NCBI GenBank assembly: GCA_030019395.1
Contig: JASEES010000004.1
Coordinates: 29,715 to 93,714, forward strand
DNA from: Methanolinea sp.
GTDB taxonomy: Archaea > Halobacteriota > Methanomicrobia > Methanomicrobiales > Methanospirillaceae
Direction of reading: 5' to 3'
DNA: 64,000 bases
The position numbers and the translations under genes are program-made. A model generated the notes under the pieces. The model was not told the DNA's origin. It saw nothing but the letters and a program-made list of their open reading frames with translations, and did not search any database. Positions 35,371 to 45,051 of the stretch are shown here, in pieces (position 1 is the stretch's first letter; each line of letters opens with the position of its first letter).

Positions 35371-36677
35371 GACCAGCCCTCCACGCACTCCATGGCCTTG
35401 CGGATGCACCCGTCCATGTTCAGGTATTCAAACTGCGAAAATCTCCCGACGAGCGTGATACCCCGTCCCTCGAAGTATTCCCTGACGAGACGGATGTTCC
35501 TGGGATAATCCAGATCGTAAACGACATACGCGAATTTTTGCCTGTCAACTGCACGGTAGATCACATCTTCTTCCGAGAGGAACCCCATCTTCCCGAGTGA
35601 TGCGATAACGTGGCCGGCAAGCTCGCTGTCGGTCATCCGTGATACCGGATCCCCGTCGTTGAAGGTGACCTCTGCGAGGATGGAGGAGCACCCTTCGGGG
35701 GCAACGTGCCTGCTGTAGTTGGAGGGGAAGGATATGCGGTTTGCAAGGGAGATGTCCCGGTCGGGGATGTAGACCCAGGAGAGGGGGGGAACAGACCCGC
35801 GGATCCCTATCTGGATACAGGCCACCGAGTTGTAACGAAGACTCTCCACAGCAGTGGTGACTTCCGCCGGAACGCCCTCTAGGCATCGCACGAGTGCCTG
35901 GAGGGGAATCGTACTGATGAGGCGGTCACCCGAAAACGTCCTCCTGCCGTCCCCTGCTTCCCAGGCACCGTTCCTGAACCGGAGGGAACGCACCGGAAAG
36001 CCCGTTACGATCTTCTCTTCCAGGCCATTTCCCATCGCACGGACCAGTGCTTCGATACCCCCCCTTGCAGGATAGGAAAAGACAGACTGGTGGGTGTACC
36101 CTTCGGTCTCGATACCGATCGCAGACCTGATGACATCCTCAACGGGCGGCATCGGAACCCTCCCCTCGACCCAGTGTGCTGACATGCGTTCCGTCGGGAA
36201 ATTCCAGATCTTCTCGTTGTAAGGGATCATGTACAGCTCTGCGATACCCTTTCCAAACGTTGCATAGATCCACTCCCTGAAATTTTCCGGAGTACCTGCC
36301 TCTCCCTTTTCCCGCTTGATATATGCCTTAATGTATTCATTGAGGCAGAAGAAACAGTCCTCCCTGGGCAGCTGTGCAAGACCGTTTTCGAACGGGTACT
36401 TGACGAGGATTCCCTTGTAGAGGATCTTCGTGTTTCTCGTCCGGGTCTCCTGGTTCTCTCCAAGGACACGCCGCATGAAATCAAGAACTTCTGCGTCCCG
36501 GGAAAAGATGATGTGGGAACCGCCGGTATCGAACGTGAACCCTTCAGCGGACCTGGAGCGGCAGAGACCCCCGATGCACGGTTCCCCTTCCAGTACCAGG
36601 ACGTCGTGGCCGCGCTCGTGCAGCAGGCGTGCAAGAGTGACCCCTGTCAGACCTCCGCCAAGGATGAGGGTGGACAC
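35367..36677 (-). CDS. FAD-dependent oxidoreductase, UDP-galactopyranose mutase/protoporphyrinogen oxidase-like
   Basis: A 436-residue flavoprotein with N-terminal dinucleotide fold STLILGGGLTGVTLARLLHERG, the second FAD contact GGLCRS, and DTGGSHIIFS. Proteins of this group next to glycosyltransferases often act on nucleotide sugars; the exact reaction is not assignable. The frame is open to 36944, but a TATA at 36701-36709 lies about 27 bases upstream of GTG 36677, implying a leaderless start there. It leads the GT1-GT2 operon. Confidence 0.8.
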   Translation of the reverse strand: MSTLILGGGLTGVTLARLLHERGHDVLVLEGEPCIGGLCRSRSAEGFTFDTGGSHIIFSRDAEVLDFMRRVLGENQETRTRNTKILYKGILVKYPFENGLAQLPREDCFFCLNEYIKAYIKREKGEAGTPENFREWIYATFGKGIAELYMIPYNEKIWNFPTERMSAHWVEGRVPMPPVEDVIRSAIGIETEGYTHQSVFSYPARGGIEALVRAMGNGLEEKIVTGFPVRSLRFRNGAWEAGDGRRTFSGDRLISTIPLQALVRCLEGVPAEVTTAVESLRYNSVACIQIGIRGSVPPLSWVYIPDRDISLANRISFPSNYSRHVAPEGCSSILAEVTFNDGDPVSRMTDSELAGHVIASLGKMGFLSEEDVIYRAVDRQKFAYVVYDLDYPRNIRLVREYFEGRGITLVGRFSQFEYLNMDGCIRKAMECVEGWS

Positions 36678-36700
36678 AGGATATAGTATGCAACCGCCGG

Positions 36701-36709
36701 CATTATATG
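36701..36709 (-). promoter_or_regulatory. TATA box of the glycan operon
   Basis: The minus strand reads CATATAATG, about 24-32 bases upstream of GTG 36677, the spacing of a leaderless transcript. Confidence 0.4.
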
Positions 36710-36824
36710 GTTGACCATCCAGAGGTCCCATCAGGCACCGTTCTGCCAGTGCGGAGGAGTACCGGGAGGGAAAAATGGCCGGAAATCCGCATCGTTCCGG
36801 GGAAACAGGGATGGGTGAAGGGAA

Positions 36825-37250
36825 ATGAATGGAGACAGGAGAGACGGAAAAGAGATGCCCGGCAGGAAAGATGGCTCTTTTTTCTCCTTCGTTGTCCAGG
36901 AGCACCATGCCCGCACCCACCATTATGATTTCCGGCTTGAACACGACGGAGTCCTGAAGTCATGGGCCGTTCCCAAAGGCATGCCGGATCTGCCCGGACA
37001 AAGGAGACTTGCAGTGGAGACGGAAGACCATCCCCTGGACTATGCAACCTTCGAAGGAGTTATCCCTGAAGGTGAACCGGGTGCCGGAACGGTCCTGCTC
37101 TGGGACCATGGGACTTTTCGCATTCTCTCGTGGGAGAAGGACAGGATAGAAGTCTTCCTCGAAGGACAACGACTGCAGGGAAAATTCGTCCTTCTTCGTT
37201 TCAGGAAAGCGGGGGAAAAAGACTGGCTGGTACTCCGGGCGAAGAACTGA
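36825..37250 (+). CDS. Stand-alone LigD-type DNA 3'-phosphoesterase
   Basis: A 141-residue protein consisting of just the phosphoesterase module of bacterial LigD, which trims 3'-phosphates and 3'-ribonucleotides at DNA ends. The signature FVVQEHHARTHHYDFRLEHDG and SWAVPKGMP are present, with a further conserved His in ETEDHPLDY. Stand-alone archaeal versions are known to be active. No ligase, polymerase or Ku gene is adjacent. The first ATG may be 10 codons early; MPGRKDG at 36855 is an alternative. Confidence 0.88.
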   Translation: MNGDRRDGKEMPGRKDGSFFSFVVQEHHARTHHYDFRLEHDGVLKSWAVPKGMPDLPGQRRLAVETEDHPLDYATFEGVIPEGEPGAGTVLLWDHGTFRILSWEKDRIEVFLEGQRLQGKFVLLRFRKAGEKDWLVLRAKN

Positions 37251-37286
37251 TATCTCCCGGACGTCTGGAAAAAAAGGAAATTATTC

Positions 37287-37790
37287 TCACTTTGCACTTT
37301 TAACGGTCTTGGAACCCCGCAGGATTGCAATCGTGCCCGTGCGGACAAGTTCCTTGACACCATACTGGCGGAGGAGCTTTTCCAGGGCATCGATCTTCTT
37401 TGTGTCGCCGGCAACCGAGAGGACAACTGACCGGCTCCCGACATCGATGATCTGGGCGCGGAAGATGCTTGCAAGCTGCATGATCTCTGCCCTGCTGCTT
37501 CCCGGTTCGGCATTGACCTTGATGAGGGCAAGTTCCCTCTCCACGCGGTCGTTCTCGGTGAGGTCCGAGACCTTGATGACGTCGATCAGCTTGTTCAGCT
37601 GCTTCATCACCTGCTCGATCTGGGCATCGTCCCCGATGCACACGATGGTGATGCGGGACATTCCGGGCTCCTCGCAGACCCCCACTGCGAGGCTCTCGAT
37701 GTTGAATCCCCGGCGGGAAAAGAGTCCCGTGACACGCGAGAGGACCCCGGGCTTGTTCTCGACAAGAACGCTCAGGGTATGCGGTTTCAT
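37287..37790 (-). CDS. ilvN: Acetolactate synthase small (regulatory) subunit
   Basis: A 167-residue regulatory subunit for acetolactate synthase. An N-terminal ACT domain ([31 protein letters not shown]) and a C-terminal ACT-like domain are complete, as needed for valine feedback control. Its ATG overlaps the ilvB stop by 4 bases. Confidence 0.94.
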   Translation of the reverse strand: MKPHTLSVLVENKPGVLSRVTGLFSRRGFNIESLAVGVCEEPGMSRITIVCIGDDAQIEQVMKQLNKLIDVIKVSDLTENDRVERELALIKVNAEPGSSRAEIMQLASIFRAQIIDVGSRSVVLSVAGDTKKIDALEKLLRQYGVKELVRTGTIAILRGSKTVKSAK

Positions 37791-39463
37791 TCGCAGTGTC
37801 CCCCTATCATCTCGTTGATGGCCGCACCGGCAGGGACCATGGGGAAGACGTTCTCCTCGCGCTCGATGCGGAAGTCGAGGACAAACGGCCCGTCTGTTTC
37901 GATGGCAGCGCTGAGTGCGGCCCGGACGTCGGACGGGTCCTCGACCCTCATCCCATCGATCCCGTAGGCATTGGCAACCTTGACGAAGTCTACGGGCGGG
38001 AGCTCGGTATAGGAGTAGCGGCGGTCATAGAAGAGTTCCTGCCACTGCCGGACCATCCCAAGGAACCGGTTGTTGAGAATGGCAACCTTGACGGGTATCC
38101 TGTAGTGGGAAACGGTCCCGAGTTCCTGGATATTCATCTGGAAGCTCCCGTCACCTGCGATATCGAAGACAACCTCGTCCGGGCGCGCGAAATGTGCCCC
38201 CATGGCTGCCGGAAAACCGTACCCCATTGTCCCGAGCCCTCCCGATGTGATCCAGGTCCGGGGCTTTTTGAAGCCGAAGTACTGGGCAGTCCACATCTGG
38301 TTCTGACCGACCTCGCTCACGATTATCCCTTCGCCCTTCAGGAGTGCCGAAAGTTCCTCAATGATGAACTGGGGCCGCAGGGACCCGTCTTTGGGGTAAC
38401 GCATCGGGTACTTCTCCTTCCATGCCCGGATCCGTGCCAGCCATTTTTCGTAGTCCTTCTTCTTCTGGATGCGGGCGATCATCTCCTTCAGGACGGACTT
38501 TGCATCTCCCACGATCGGGACATCCACCCGCTTGTTCTTGCCAATCTCTGCAGGGTCGATGTCAACGTGGATGATTTTTGCCTGGGATGCAAAGGTATCG
38601 AGTTTTCCTGTCACCCGATCGTCGAACCGGACACCAATCGCGATGAGGAGGTCCGATTCTGTAACGGCATAGTTCGCGTACCGGGTCCCATGCATCCCGA
38701 GCATGCCCAGGTTCAGGGGGTGGTCACAGGGAATGGCCCCAAGCCCCATCAGCGTCGTGGTGACCGGGATCATCAAAGATTCGGCAAACTGGAGGAGCTC
38801 CTCCGCTGCATTGGATGATATCACGCCCCCGCCGATGTACAGGAGAGGCCTTTCCGCCTCGATGAGCAACTCAAGGGCCCTGTCAATCTGCCGGGAGTGC
38901 CCCCGGTACGTGGGTTGGTACCCCCTCAGGGAGACGTTTTCCGACTCAGGGTATTCGAAGTCTATCTCCTTTGTGCTGACATCCTTGGGCAGGTCGATCA
39001 GAACCGGCCCGGGACGGCCCGTGCGTGCAATGAAGAAGGCTTCCCTCACCACGTGCCCGAGATCCTCGGTCCTCTTGACGAGGTAGTTATGCTTCGTGAT
39101 CGGCATCGTGATACCGGTGATGTCCGACTCCTGGAACGCATCGTTCCCAAGGAGGTTTGTCGGGACCTGCCCGGTGAGGGCAACGATCGGGACCGAGTCC
39201 ATGTATGCCGTCGCTATCCCCGTGACCAGGTTGCAGGCCCCCGGACCGGAGGTGGCCAGGCATACGCCGACCCTGCCGCTGGCTCGGGCAAACCCGTCAG
39301 CGGCATGGGCGGCTGCCTGTTCATGCCGTACAAGGATGTGCCGCAATGACGAATTGTAGAGTTCATCATAAATCGGCAGCACTACACCGCCGGGATAGCC
39401 GAACAGCGTCTCTACCCCTTCGCGTTGCAGCCCTTCAATGAGTATCTTGGCTCCGGTCTTCAT
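37787..39463 (-). CDS. ilvB: Acetolactate synthase large subunit
   Basis: Condenses two pyruvates (or pyruvate and 2-oxobutyrate) in branched-chain amino acid synthesis, using TPP and FAD. The 558 residues include the N-terminal [14 protein letters not shown] with the TPP-activating Glu nearby, [15 protein letters not shown], and the TPP-binding [18 protein letters not shown]...ILNN. The start overlaps leuA by 29 bases; it is coupled to ilvN downstream. ilvC and ilvD are not in the window. Confidence 0.95.
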   Translation of the reverse strand: MKTGAKILIEGLQREGVETLFGYPGGVVLPIYDELYNSSLRHILVRHEQAAAHAADGFARASGRVGVCLATSGPGACNLVTGIATAYMDSVPIVALTGQVPTNLLGNDAFQESDITGITMPITKHNYLVKRTEDLGHVVREAFFIARTGRPGPVLIDLPKDVSTKEIDFEYPESENVSLRGYQPTYRGHSRQIDRALELLIEAERPLLYIGGGVISSNAAEELLQFAESLMIPVTTTLMGLGAIPCDHPLNLGMLGMHGTRYANYAVTESDLLIAIGVRFDDRVTGKLDTFASQAKIIHVDIDPAEIGKNKRVDVPIVGDAKSVLKEMIARIQKKKDYEKWLARIRAWKEKYPMRYPKDGSLRPQFIIEELSALLKGEGIIVSEVGQNQMWTAQYFGFKKPRTWITSGGLGTMGYGFPAAMGAHFARPDEVVFDIAGDGSFQMNIQELGTVSHYRIPVKVAILNNRFLGMVRQWQELFYDRRYSYTELPPVDFVKVANAYGIDGMRVEDPSDVRAALSAAIETDGPFVLDFRIEREENVFPMVPAGAAINEMIGGHCE

Positions 39464-40946
39464 TTTTCTCTCCTAGGAGTCTGTTCATGCCGGCGATCAC
39501 CGCTTCGACACTCGCCATGATGATGTCCGTGCGGGCGCCGCGAGACGTAATTATCTTTCCGTCTTTACTTAATCTTACCGTCACATCCACGAGAGCGTCC
39601 GTTCCGCCATGGATAGCGTCTACGTGGTATTCCTCGAGCCGGATATCTCCGACAGCGGCAACCGACCTGCGCAGGGCTTCCATGGCTGCATCCACCGGTC
39701 CTTTCCCTGTCGATGCACCCGTCACCTCCTCGCCCCTGACGACCATCGTCACGGACGCCGTGGGAATCACATGGCTTCCGCTCACAACCGTGAACTGTTT
39801 CATCTTCAGGACGGGCCTGCATTCGATCGCCATCACGGCCTCTGCGATGGCAATCAGGTCGTTATCGGTAATACGCATCCCCTTGTCACCCAGGTCCTTG
39901 ATTCGTCTCAGTATCTCGCGTAACTGTGCCTCGTCGGGGTGAATGTCCATCTCGGCGAGGGCAGCCTCGACAGCAGCCGAACCGGAATGTTTCCCGAGCA
40001 GGATCCGCCTTTTCCTTCCGACTTTCTCGGGAGGCACAGGCTCGTAGGTACTCGGTTCCCGGAGGACACCGTGGGCATGGACCCCGCTCTCGTGGGTAAA
40101 TGCCATCTCGCCCACGATGGCCTTGTTCGTCGGGAGCGGGACACCTGTCATCCGGGAGACGACCGAGGAGAGGTGGTAGAGGTTCCTGGTTTGGATACCT
40201 GTCTCGTAACCGTATAGAGTCTCGAGTGCCATGACCAGCTCCTCCAAGGGGGTGTTCCCCGCCCGTTCCCCGAGCCCGTTGACGGTGACATGGGCACACG
40301 TTGCACCGGCACGGAGTGCCGCAACCGTATTTGCCATTGCCATGCCAAGGTCGTCGTGGCAGTGGATGGAGAGCGGGGCGAGGCACAGGCCGGGGATCAC
40401 CTCTGCGACGCGTTCCGGGGTGAGGAGACCCACGGTATCGCAGAAACAGAGGCGATCCGCTCCGTGTTCGATTCCGCCTGCATACACCTCGCGGACAAAC
40501 GCAGGGTCTGCCCGCGATGCATCCTCACCCGACAGTTCGACCACGAGCCCGCGTTCCCGTGCATACGTCACGGCATCAAATGCCATCTCAAGGACCTGTT
40601 CCCTTGTCTTTCGCATCTTCTTCTGGATGTGCAGGTCACTGACGGGAATGACGAGATGTACGGAATCTGCCCCGAAATCAGCCGCGTAATCGATGTCCTG
40701 CCGGAGGGCCCGGACATAGGTGCTGATTTCCGACGGGAGTCCCGCATCGGCAATGATACGGAGAGCTTTTCGTTCCCCCTCGGATGCGGCAACTGACCCT
40801 GCCTCTATGACATGGACACCGATATCGGAGAGGAGAGTCGCAATTTCGAGTTTCTGGTCAGGGTTCAGCGAGACCCCCGGGGTCTGTTCACCGTCCCGGA
40901 GGGTGGTATCAAAGAACCGGATCTTTCCGGAGAATAAAACGATCTG
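39435..40946 (-). CDS. leuA: 2-isopropylmalate synthase-type enzyme with start codon out of frame
   Basis: Condenses acetyl-CoA with a 2-oxoacid, most likely 2-oxoisovalerate for leucine; citramalate synthase is possible. About 503 codons are intact: [47 protein letters not shown], and the C-terminal LeuA dimer/regulatory domain. The frame has no ATG, GTG or TTG before an internal Met about 110 codons in, which would delete the catalytic N-terminus. The frame is closed by a TGA formed in ATGACAG: ATG 40950-40948 is exactly one base out of frame with the next codon CAG. A single-base insertion after the start, or a sequencing error, fits best. First gene of leuA-ilvB-ilvN. Confidence 0.85.
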   Translation of the reverse strand, partial: QIVLFSGKIRFFDTTLRDGEQTPGVSLNPDQKLEIATLLSDIGVHVIEAGSVAASEGERKALRIIADAGLPSEISTYVRALRQDIDYAADFGADSVHLVIPVSDLHIQKKMRKTREQVLEMAFDAVTYARERGLVVELSGEDASRADPAFVREVYAGGIEHGADRLCFCDTVGLLTPERVAEVIPGLCLAPLSIHCHDDLGMAMANTVAALRAGATCAHVTVNGLGERAGNTPLEELVMALETLYGYETGIQTRNLYHLSSVVSRMTGVPLPTNKAIVGEMAFTHESGVHAHGVLREPSTYEPVPPEKVGRKRRILLGKHSGSAAVEAALAEMDIHPDEAQLREILRRIKDLGDKGMRITDNDLIAIAEAVMAIECRPVLKMKQFTVVSGSHVIPTASVTMVVRGEEVTGASTGKGPVDAAMEALRRSVAAVGDIRLEEYHVDAIHGGTDALVDVTVRLSKDGKIITSRGARTDIIMASVEAVIAGMNRLLGEKNEDRSQDTH

Positions 40947-40988
40947 TCATGGATGGTCCACCACGAACAATACTGTTCAACCACGATG

Positions 40989-40996
40989 TATAAAAA
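40989..40996 (-). promoter_or_regulatory. Probable TATA box of leuA-ilvB-ilvN
   Basis: The minus strand has TTTTTATAC about 40 bases upstream of the presumed leuA ATG. A second TATA-like CTTATATAATC lies at about 41073-41083 and would give a 100-base leader; I cannot tell which is used. Confidence 0.35.
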
Positions 40997-41127
40997 AGAC
41001 GTGGGTCGCGGTGACATGACTGATAAATCACCTGGTAACCCGACAGGTTTCCCGGTATTCCTTAGTTTCCAGATTATATAAGCCCGCCCGGATTTATAGG
41101 GGTTCTTTTCTCACGTTATGAGAGAAT

Positions 41128-41134
41128 AAAAAAA
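41128..41134 (-). terminator. T7 tract after the DUF4013 gene
   Basis: A minus-strand T7 run lies 20 bases past the stop, followed by a small imperfect hairpin (TCTCA/TGAGA). Confidence 0.4.
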
Positions 41135-41154
41135 GGAGTATTCTGGATGAAAAA

Positions 41155-41880
41155 TTACGCTGTGCCCTGGGGCGCACCCGGTTGCTCTCCTGCAGATTCG
41201 TAGACCATGCAGATATACCGTGCCTCGAAGATGATGAGGAACGGAATCAGGATTAACCAGAGAATAAGCCCGATGAACGGTATCATCGAGATCAGGTTGA
41301 GCACGAAGGCAATGATTCCTGCAACGATGAAGAGAATGATGAGTGCGATGATATAGCTCCCCCACCCGATCTTTCCGATCGTCTCGAGGATGGCACCGAA
41401 ATTGAATGCCTCTCCGAACCGCTCGGTCCTTGCCATGCGGACGAAGCCGATAGTCGAGAAGAGCGCGATGATGATTGCGACAATAAACGCTATCAGGAGG
41501 CCTACCATGAACATGGCAAAGAGGGGCATGAGTTCACTGGTATGTGTTGTGAAATAGTTCGGGTCCGCTGACATGCCCGCGTTCAGGAGTGCTCCAATAA
41601 GGGCAAAACCACCGAATACAAGGATGATCAGGATGACGGGAATAGCGTAAATGATGCCCGCGACAAGGAGCTTGAGGCCGTCAATGAAAAGCTTTCCCCA
41701 CTGTTCCGGTTCAGGAGCGGGCTTTTTCCCCCTCCAAATCTCCATCGTGTATCCCATCATGAGGGGGAAGATGATGGTGGAGATGATCAGCAGTATCCAT
41801 CTCTTCCAGTGACCGACAAGGCCATCTTTTGCATATCCCAGGGAATCACCAAGCATGTTGCCATAATCCATACGCATCAC
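41155..41880 (-). CDS. DUF4013-family membrane protein
   Basis: A 241-residue integral membrane protein with about six hydrophobic segments (about 28-46, 72-98, 116-143, 165-205, 210-228) in the pattern of DUF4013, a family common in methanogens. Segment 150-165 carries the conserved short cytoplasmic stretch around FGEAFNFGAI. The C-terminus is short and soluble. Function is unknown. It is monocistronic, with a GGTTTAAATCC TATA about 35 bases upstream. Confidence 0.85.
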   Translation of the reverse strand: MMRMDYGNMLGDSLGYAKDGLVGHWKRWILLIISTIIFPLMMGYTMEIWRGKKPAPEPEQWGKLFIDGLKLLVAGIIYAIPVILIILVFGGFALIGALLNAGMSADPNYFTTHTSELMPLFAMFMVGLLIAFIVAIIIALFSTIGFVRMARTERFGEAFNFGAILETIGKIGWGSYIIALIILFIVAGIIAFVLNLISMIPFIGLILWLILIPFLIIFEARYICMVYESAGEQPGAPQGTA

Positions 41881-41953
41881 CCGAAGTGTGCACAGATCAA
41901 TGCCACCAAAAAGGATTTAAACCTACCCCAGGAAAAAGGATTTTCCTGTTTAT

Positions 41954-43438
41954 TTAATGCCGGAAATGCCTGATGCCCGTGAACACCATGGCCATGTCGA
42001 GCCGGTTGGCAGCATCGATTACATCGCGGTCACGGATGGATCCACCCGGCTGGACGAGGGCGGTTGCCCCTGCAGCGGCTGCAACCTCGAGTGTATCAGG
42101 GAATGGCAGGAAGGCGTCGGAAGCAACCGCGGAGCCAACGAGGGAGGAGAGCGATTTCTCGATGGCAATTTTTGCAGCGTCCACGCGGCTCATCTGGCCG
42201 GCCCCTATCCCGAGTGTCCTGTTATTGCCTGCAAAGACGATCGCGTTACTCTTCGTGTGGGCACAGACTTTCCATGCAAAACGCATTGCCTGGAATTCCC
42301 CGGGAGTCGCATCGCGATCGGTGACCACCTTCCATTCCTCCCGGTAGGGGGGAGTCTCCTGGACGAGGATTCCCCCGTCTATCGTCCTGATCTCGCGGGA
42401 CACACGTGGTTCGGGCAGGGAGAGCAACCGCAGGTTCTCCTTTTTCCTGAGAATTTCGCGGGAATCTGACGAGAAAGACGGTGCGGCAACGACCTCGACA
42501 AACGTGCGCGAGATCTCTTCCGCAAGTGCGCTGTCCACCTCCCTGTTCAGGGCGACCACAGAACCGTAAGCCGAGACCGGATCGGTATCCCTCGCCAGGA
42601 TGTATGCCTCGAGAAGCGTGCTTCCTACTGCTGCTCCACAGGGGTTGTTGTGCTTGACGACCACGGCGGCAGGCTCCGAAAACTCCCGGACGAGCCCTGC
42701 GGCTGCATGGAGATCGAGGTAGTTATTGTAAGACATCTGTTTCCCCTGGATAGTCTGCTGCCCGGCAATCCCTGCTGTACCATACACTGCCCCTTTCTGG
42801 TGGGGATTTTCTCCGTACCGCAGGGTCCTGCCGTTCGAAAACTGGAGTGTCAGGATATCGGGAAAGTCCTTTCCAAGCCCGTGGAGGTAGTTGCTGATCG
42901 CGGCGTCGTATGCGGCAGTCCTTGCAAAGGCGGCCCTGGCGAGGGCCAGCCTCTCCTCCGGTGTAAAACCGCCATGCTCCAGGGCCCGTGCAACGAGGGG
43001 ATACTGTCCGGGATCGGAAATGACGGCAACGTCGCGGTAGTTCTTTGCAGCCGCCCTGATCAGTGCCGGCCCGCCGATATCGATGTATTCCACCAGACGC
43101 TCGAGTGGGAGGGATTGTGCCGACATCTCTGCAAAGGGGTAGAGGTTGACGACGAGGAGGTCGATGGGAACGATACCCTGCTCCTGCATGATGCGGTCAT
43201 CGACACCCCTCCTGCCGAGGAGCCCGCCGTGCACCCGCGGGTGGAGTGTCTTGACCCGCCCGTCCATCATTTCGGGAAAACCCGTGTACTCCGAGACCTC
43301 GGTAAATGGAATGCCTGCTTCCTTCAAAAGGGCCCCGGTCCCACCCGAGCTCATGAGGTTTATGCCATGACGGTGAAGGAGAGATGCAAGATCCACGATA
43401 CCTTCCTTGTTCCATACGGAGAGGAGTGCCCACTTCAT
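41954..43438 (-). CDS. purH: Bifunctional AICAR transformylase/IMP cyclohydrolase
   Basis: Last two steps of purine synthesis: formylation of AICAR and ring closure to IMP. About 494 residues, bacterial length. The N-terminal MGS-like cyclohydrolase domain begins MKWALLSVWNKEGIVDLA and includes SSGGTGALLKEAGIPFTEVSEYTGFPEMMDGRVKTLHP. The C-terminal transformylase domain has VVVKHNNPCGAAV. A longer frame reaches 43480, but ATG 43438 matches family starts. Many archaea use PurP and PurO instead, so a bacterial-type PurH is notable. Confidence 0.93.
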   Translation of the reverse strand: MKWALLSVWNKEGIVDLASLLHRHGINLMSSGGTGALLKEAGIPFTEVSEYTGFPEMMDGRVKTLHPRVHGGLLGRRGVDDRIMQEQGIVPIDLLVVNLYPFAEMSAQSLPLERLVEYIDIGGPALIRAAAKNYRDVAVISDPGQYPLVARALEHGGFTPEERLALARAAFARTAAYDAAISNYLHGLGKDFPDILTLQFSNGRTLRYGENPHQKGAVYGTAGIAGQQTIQGKQMSYNNYLDLHAAAGLVREFSEPAAVVVKHNNPCGAAVGSTLLEAYILARDTDPVSAYGSVVALNREVDSALAEEISRTFVEVVAAPSFSSDSREILRKKENLRLLSLPEPRVSREIRTIDGGILVQETPPYREEWKVVTDRDATPGEFQAMRFAWKVCAHTKSNAIVFAGNNRTLGIGAGQMSRVDAAKIAIEKSLSSLVGSAVASDAFLPFPDTLEVAAAAGATALVQPGGSIRDRDVIDAANRLDMAMVFTGIRHFRH

Positions 43439-43552
43439 AGTCAATGGTACGCGGGAAGGGGTAATGAGACTGATGCACAATCACGGGGAAAAGGGGCGGG
43501 GGTCCGGAGTCTCAACCATTATCCCCGGTGGGGAAGTACCTCTCATGCAGGA

Positions 43553-44884
43553 ATGAGAGAACCGGCTGTCAGGAAGACCCTCTACTGGTGCGATGCGTGC
43601 AACCTCCCCCTTCTGGGCAGGAAATGCGCCTGCGGGACGGAAGGCCGGGCAATCCCTCTCCTGCGTCCTTACGATGCCCGCCCGGCACTTCAGGCAGACA
43701 GGGAGATTATCACCGGCCTCCTCCGGCGTCATTTCGGGACAGGGGATCTCCCTGCGGTGGTAATCCTCAACAAGACAGGCGGGAGGGACAGAAACGACCT
43801 GATCATTGCGAATGGAGAGCGGTTCGGCTGGTTATCCTTCGATCCCGGGTCAAAGAGATATTCACTCGAACTCGCGTTCGGTGCAGTCTCATGCCTCCTG
43901 CATGCAGCGACAAAGGGTGTCATCGGGCTTTCGGACGTTCCGGATGCATACCGGGATGTTGCACAGGGGAGGCGTATTGGTGGAAAGAGGTACCCGGTAC
44001 CCGGACATCTCCCGGAAGGACCCGTCCTGATACAGTGGGAGGGGCATGCAGCGGTAGGGACCTGCAGGGAAGGCTTCCTGAAGGTAAAGGAAGCCGGAAA
44101 ATATTCCCCCTCGCATCGCCCGGACCCGGACTGGGACCGGGTGATCTCCGCAAACATATCCACCCTGAAAAACCTCGAGAGGTCTGCAATCCGGTTCATC
44201 AGGCACGAGGCAGCGGGTGCATCGTGCGTGACGGTCTCCTTTTCAGGGGGAAAGGACAGCACTGTTGCGATGGAGCTTGCCCGTCGTGCGGGATACACGG
44301 ATGCCTTCTTTGTGAATACGGGAATGGAGTTTCCCGAGACACTTGGCTTCGTGAAGTCACTCGGCATACCCCATATCCTGCATGCAGGGGATTTCTGGCG
44401 GGAGATAGAGAAGGCCGGCCCGCCGCACAAGGACGACCGCTGGTGCTGTGAACGCCAGAAACTCTCACCCGTGAAGGAATGGATGAAAGGGAAAGGGGAG
44501 TGTATCACGATCCAGGGTAACAGGTGGTACGAATCGTTTGCCCGATCCGGGCTTGCCCCGGTCGCACGAAATCCCTTCTACCGTCTCCAGGTCAACATAT
44601 CACCGATACGGAACTGGAGGGCTCTTGAGGTCTTCCTCTATTCCTGGTGGAGAAAGCTCCCGCAAAACCCCCTCTATGCTCTCGGTTTTGAGCGGGTAGG
44701 GTGCTGGATGTGCCCCGCGATGCTCGAGAGCGAATGGGAACTCGTGCGCCGGATTCACCCGGACCTTCACAGGACGTGGATGGATTTTTTGATGGAGTGG
44801 GGAAGGAAGGCGGGGATCGACAGGGGAGCAATCCTTGCAGGTGCCTGGAGGTGGAAAAAAACCCCTCCCAAGATGCACGGGTGA
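43553..44884 (+). CDS. PAPS/APS-reductase-like protein with N-terminal zinc ribbon
   Basis: A 443-residue PP-loop protein. An N-terminal zinc ribbon (C13, C16, C25, C27) precedes a domain (about 40-185) that may bind RNA in PUA-like fashion. The PP-loop core starts with SFSGGKDST (229-237). C298-C299 and C384-x-x-C387 reproduce the CC...CxxC pattern that holds a [4Fe-4S] cluster in APS reductases. Such archaeal proteins are annotated as PAPS reductases but their substrate is unproven. The frame is open far upstream inside purH antisense; ATG 43553 is the credible start. Confidence 0.85.
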   Translation: MREPAVRKTLYWCDACNLPLLGRKCACGTEGRAIPLLRPYDARPALQADREIITGLLRRHFGTGDLPAVVILNKTGGRDRNDLIIANGERFGWLSFDPGSKRYSLELAFGAVSCLLHAATKGVIGLSDVPDAYRDVAQGRRIGGKRYPVPGHLPEGPVLIQWEGHAAVGTCREGFLKVKEAGKYSPSHRPDPDWDRVISANISTLKNLERSAIRFIRHEAAGASCVTVSFSGGKDSTVAMELARRAGYTDAFFVNTGMEFPETLGFVKSLGIPHILHAGDFWREIEKAGPPHKDDRWCCERQKLSPVKEWMKGKGECITIQGNRWYESFARSGLAPVARNPFYRLQVNISPIRNWRALEVFLYSWWRKLPQNPLYALGFERVGCWMCPAMLESEWELVRRIHPDLHRTWMDFLMEWGRKAGIDRGAILAGAWRWKKTPPKMHG

Positions 44885-45008
44885 TTGGGCAACGCCTGAT
44901 GGGATCAAACCGAAGCAGTCAGGTTTTTCCGTCACTCATTTTTCCCGGACCAATCATTTTTCCGGGCGAGCTGTTCCCTGGTCCGATCAGCATATAAAAA
45001 ATATAGTT

Positions 45009-45020
45009 AATTATATATAG
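45009..45020 (+). promoter_or_regulatory. TATA box of the grpE-dnaK-dnaJ operon
   Basis: TAATTATATATAG is a strong TATA match about 32-43 bases before the grpE ATG, inside a 60-base AT-rich island. A second AT-rich run, CATATAAAAAATATAG at about 44991-45006, overlaps its upstream side. No clear ribosome site precedes grpE. Confidence 0.55.
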
Positions 45021-45051
45021 AACTACAATGCAATAGATAATCGATAGTTGT

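Noticed and set aside
36678..36944. Upstream extension of the FAD oxidoreductase frame
   Set aside because: The extension has no family similarity, and a TATA at leaderless distance supports GTG 36677.
42650..43552. Upstream extension of the APS-reductase-like frame
   Set aside because: It lies antisense to purH, and a normal ATG at 43553 begins the zinc-ribbon domain.
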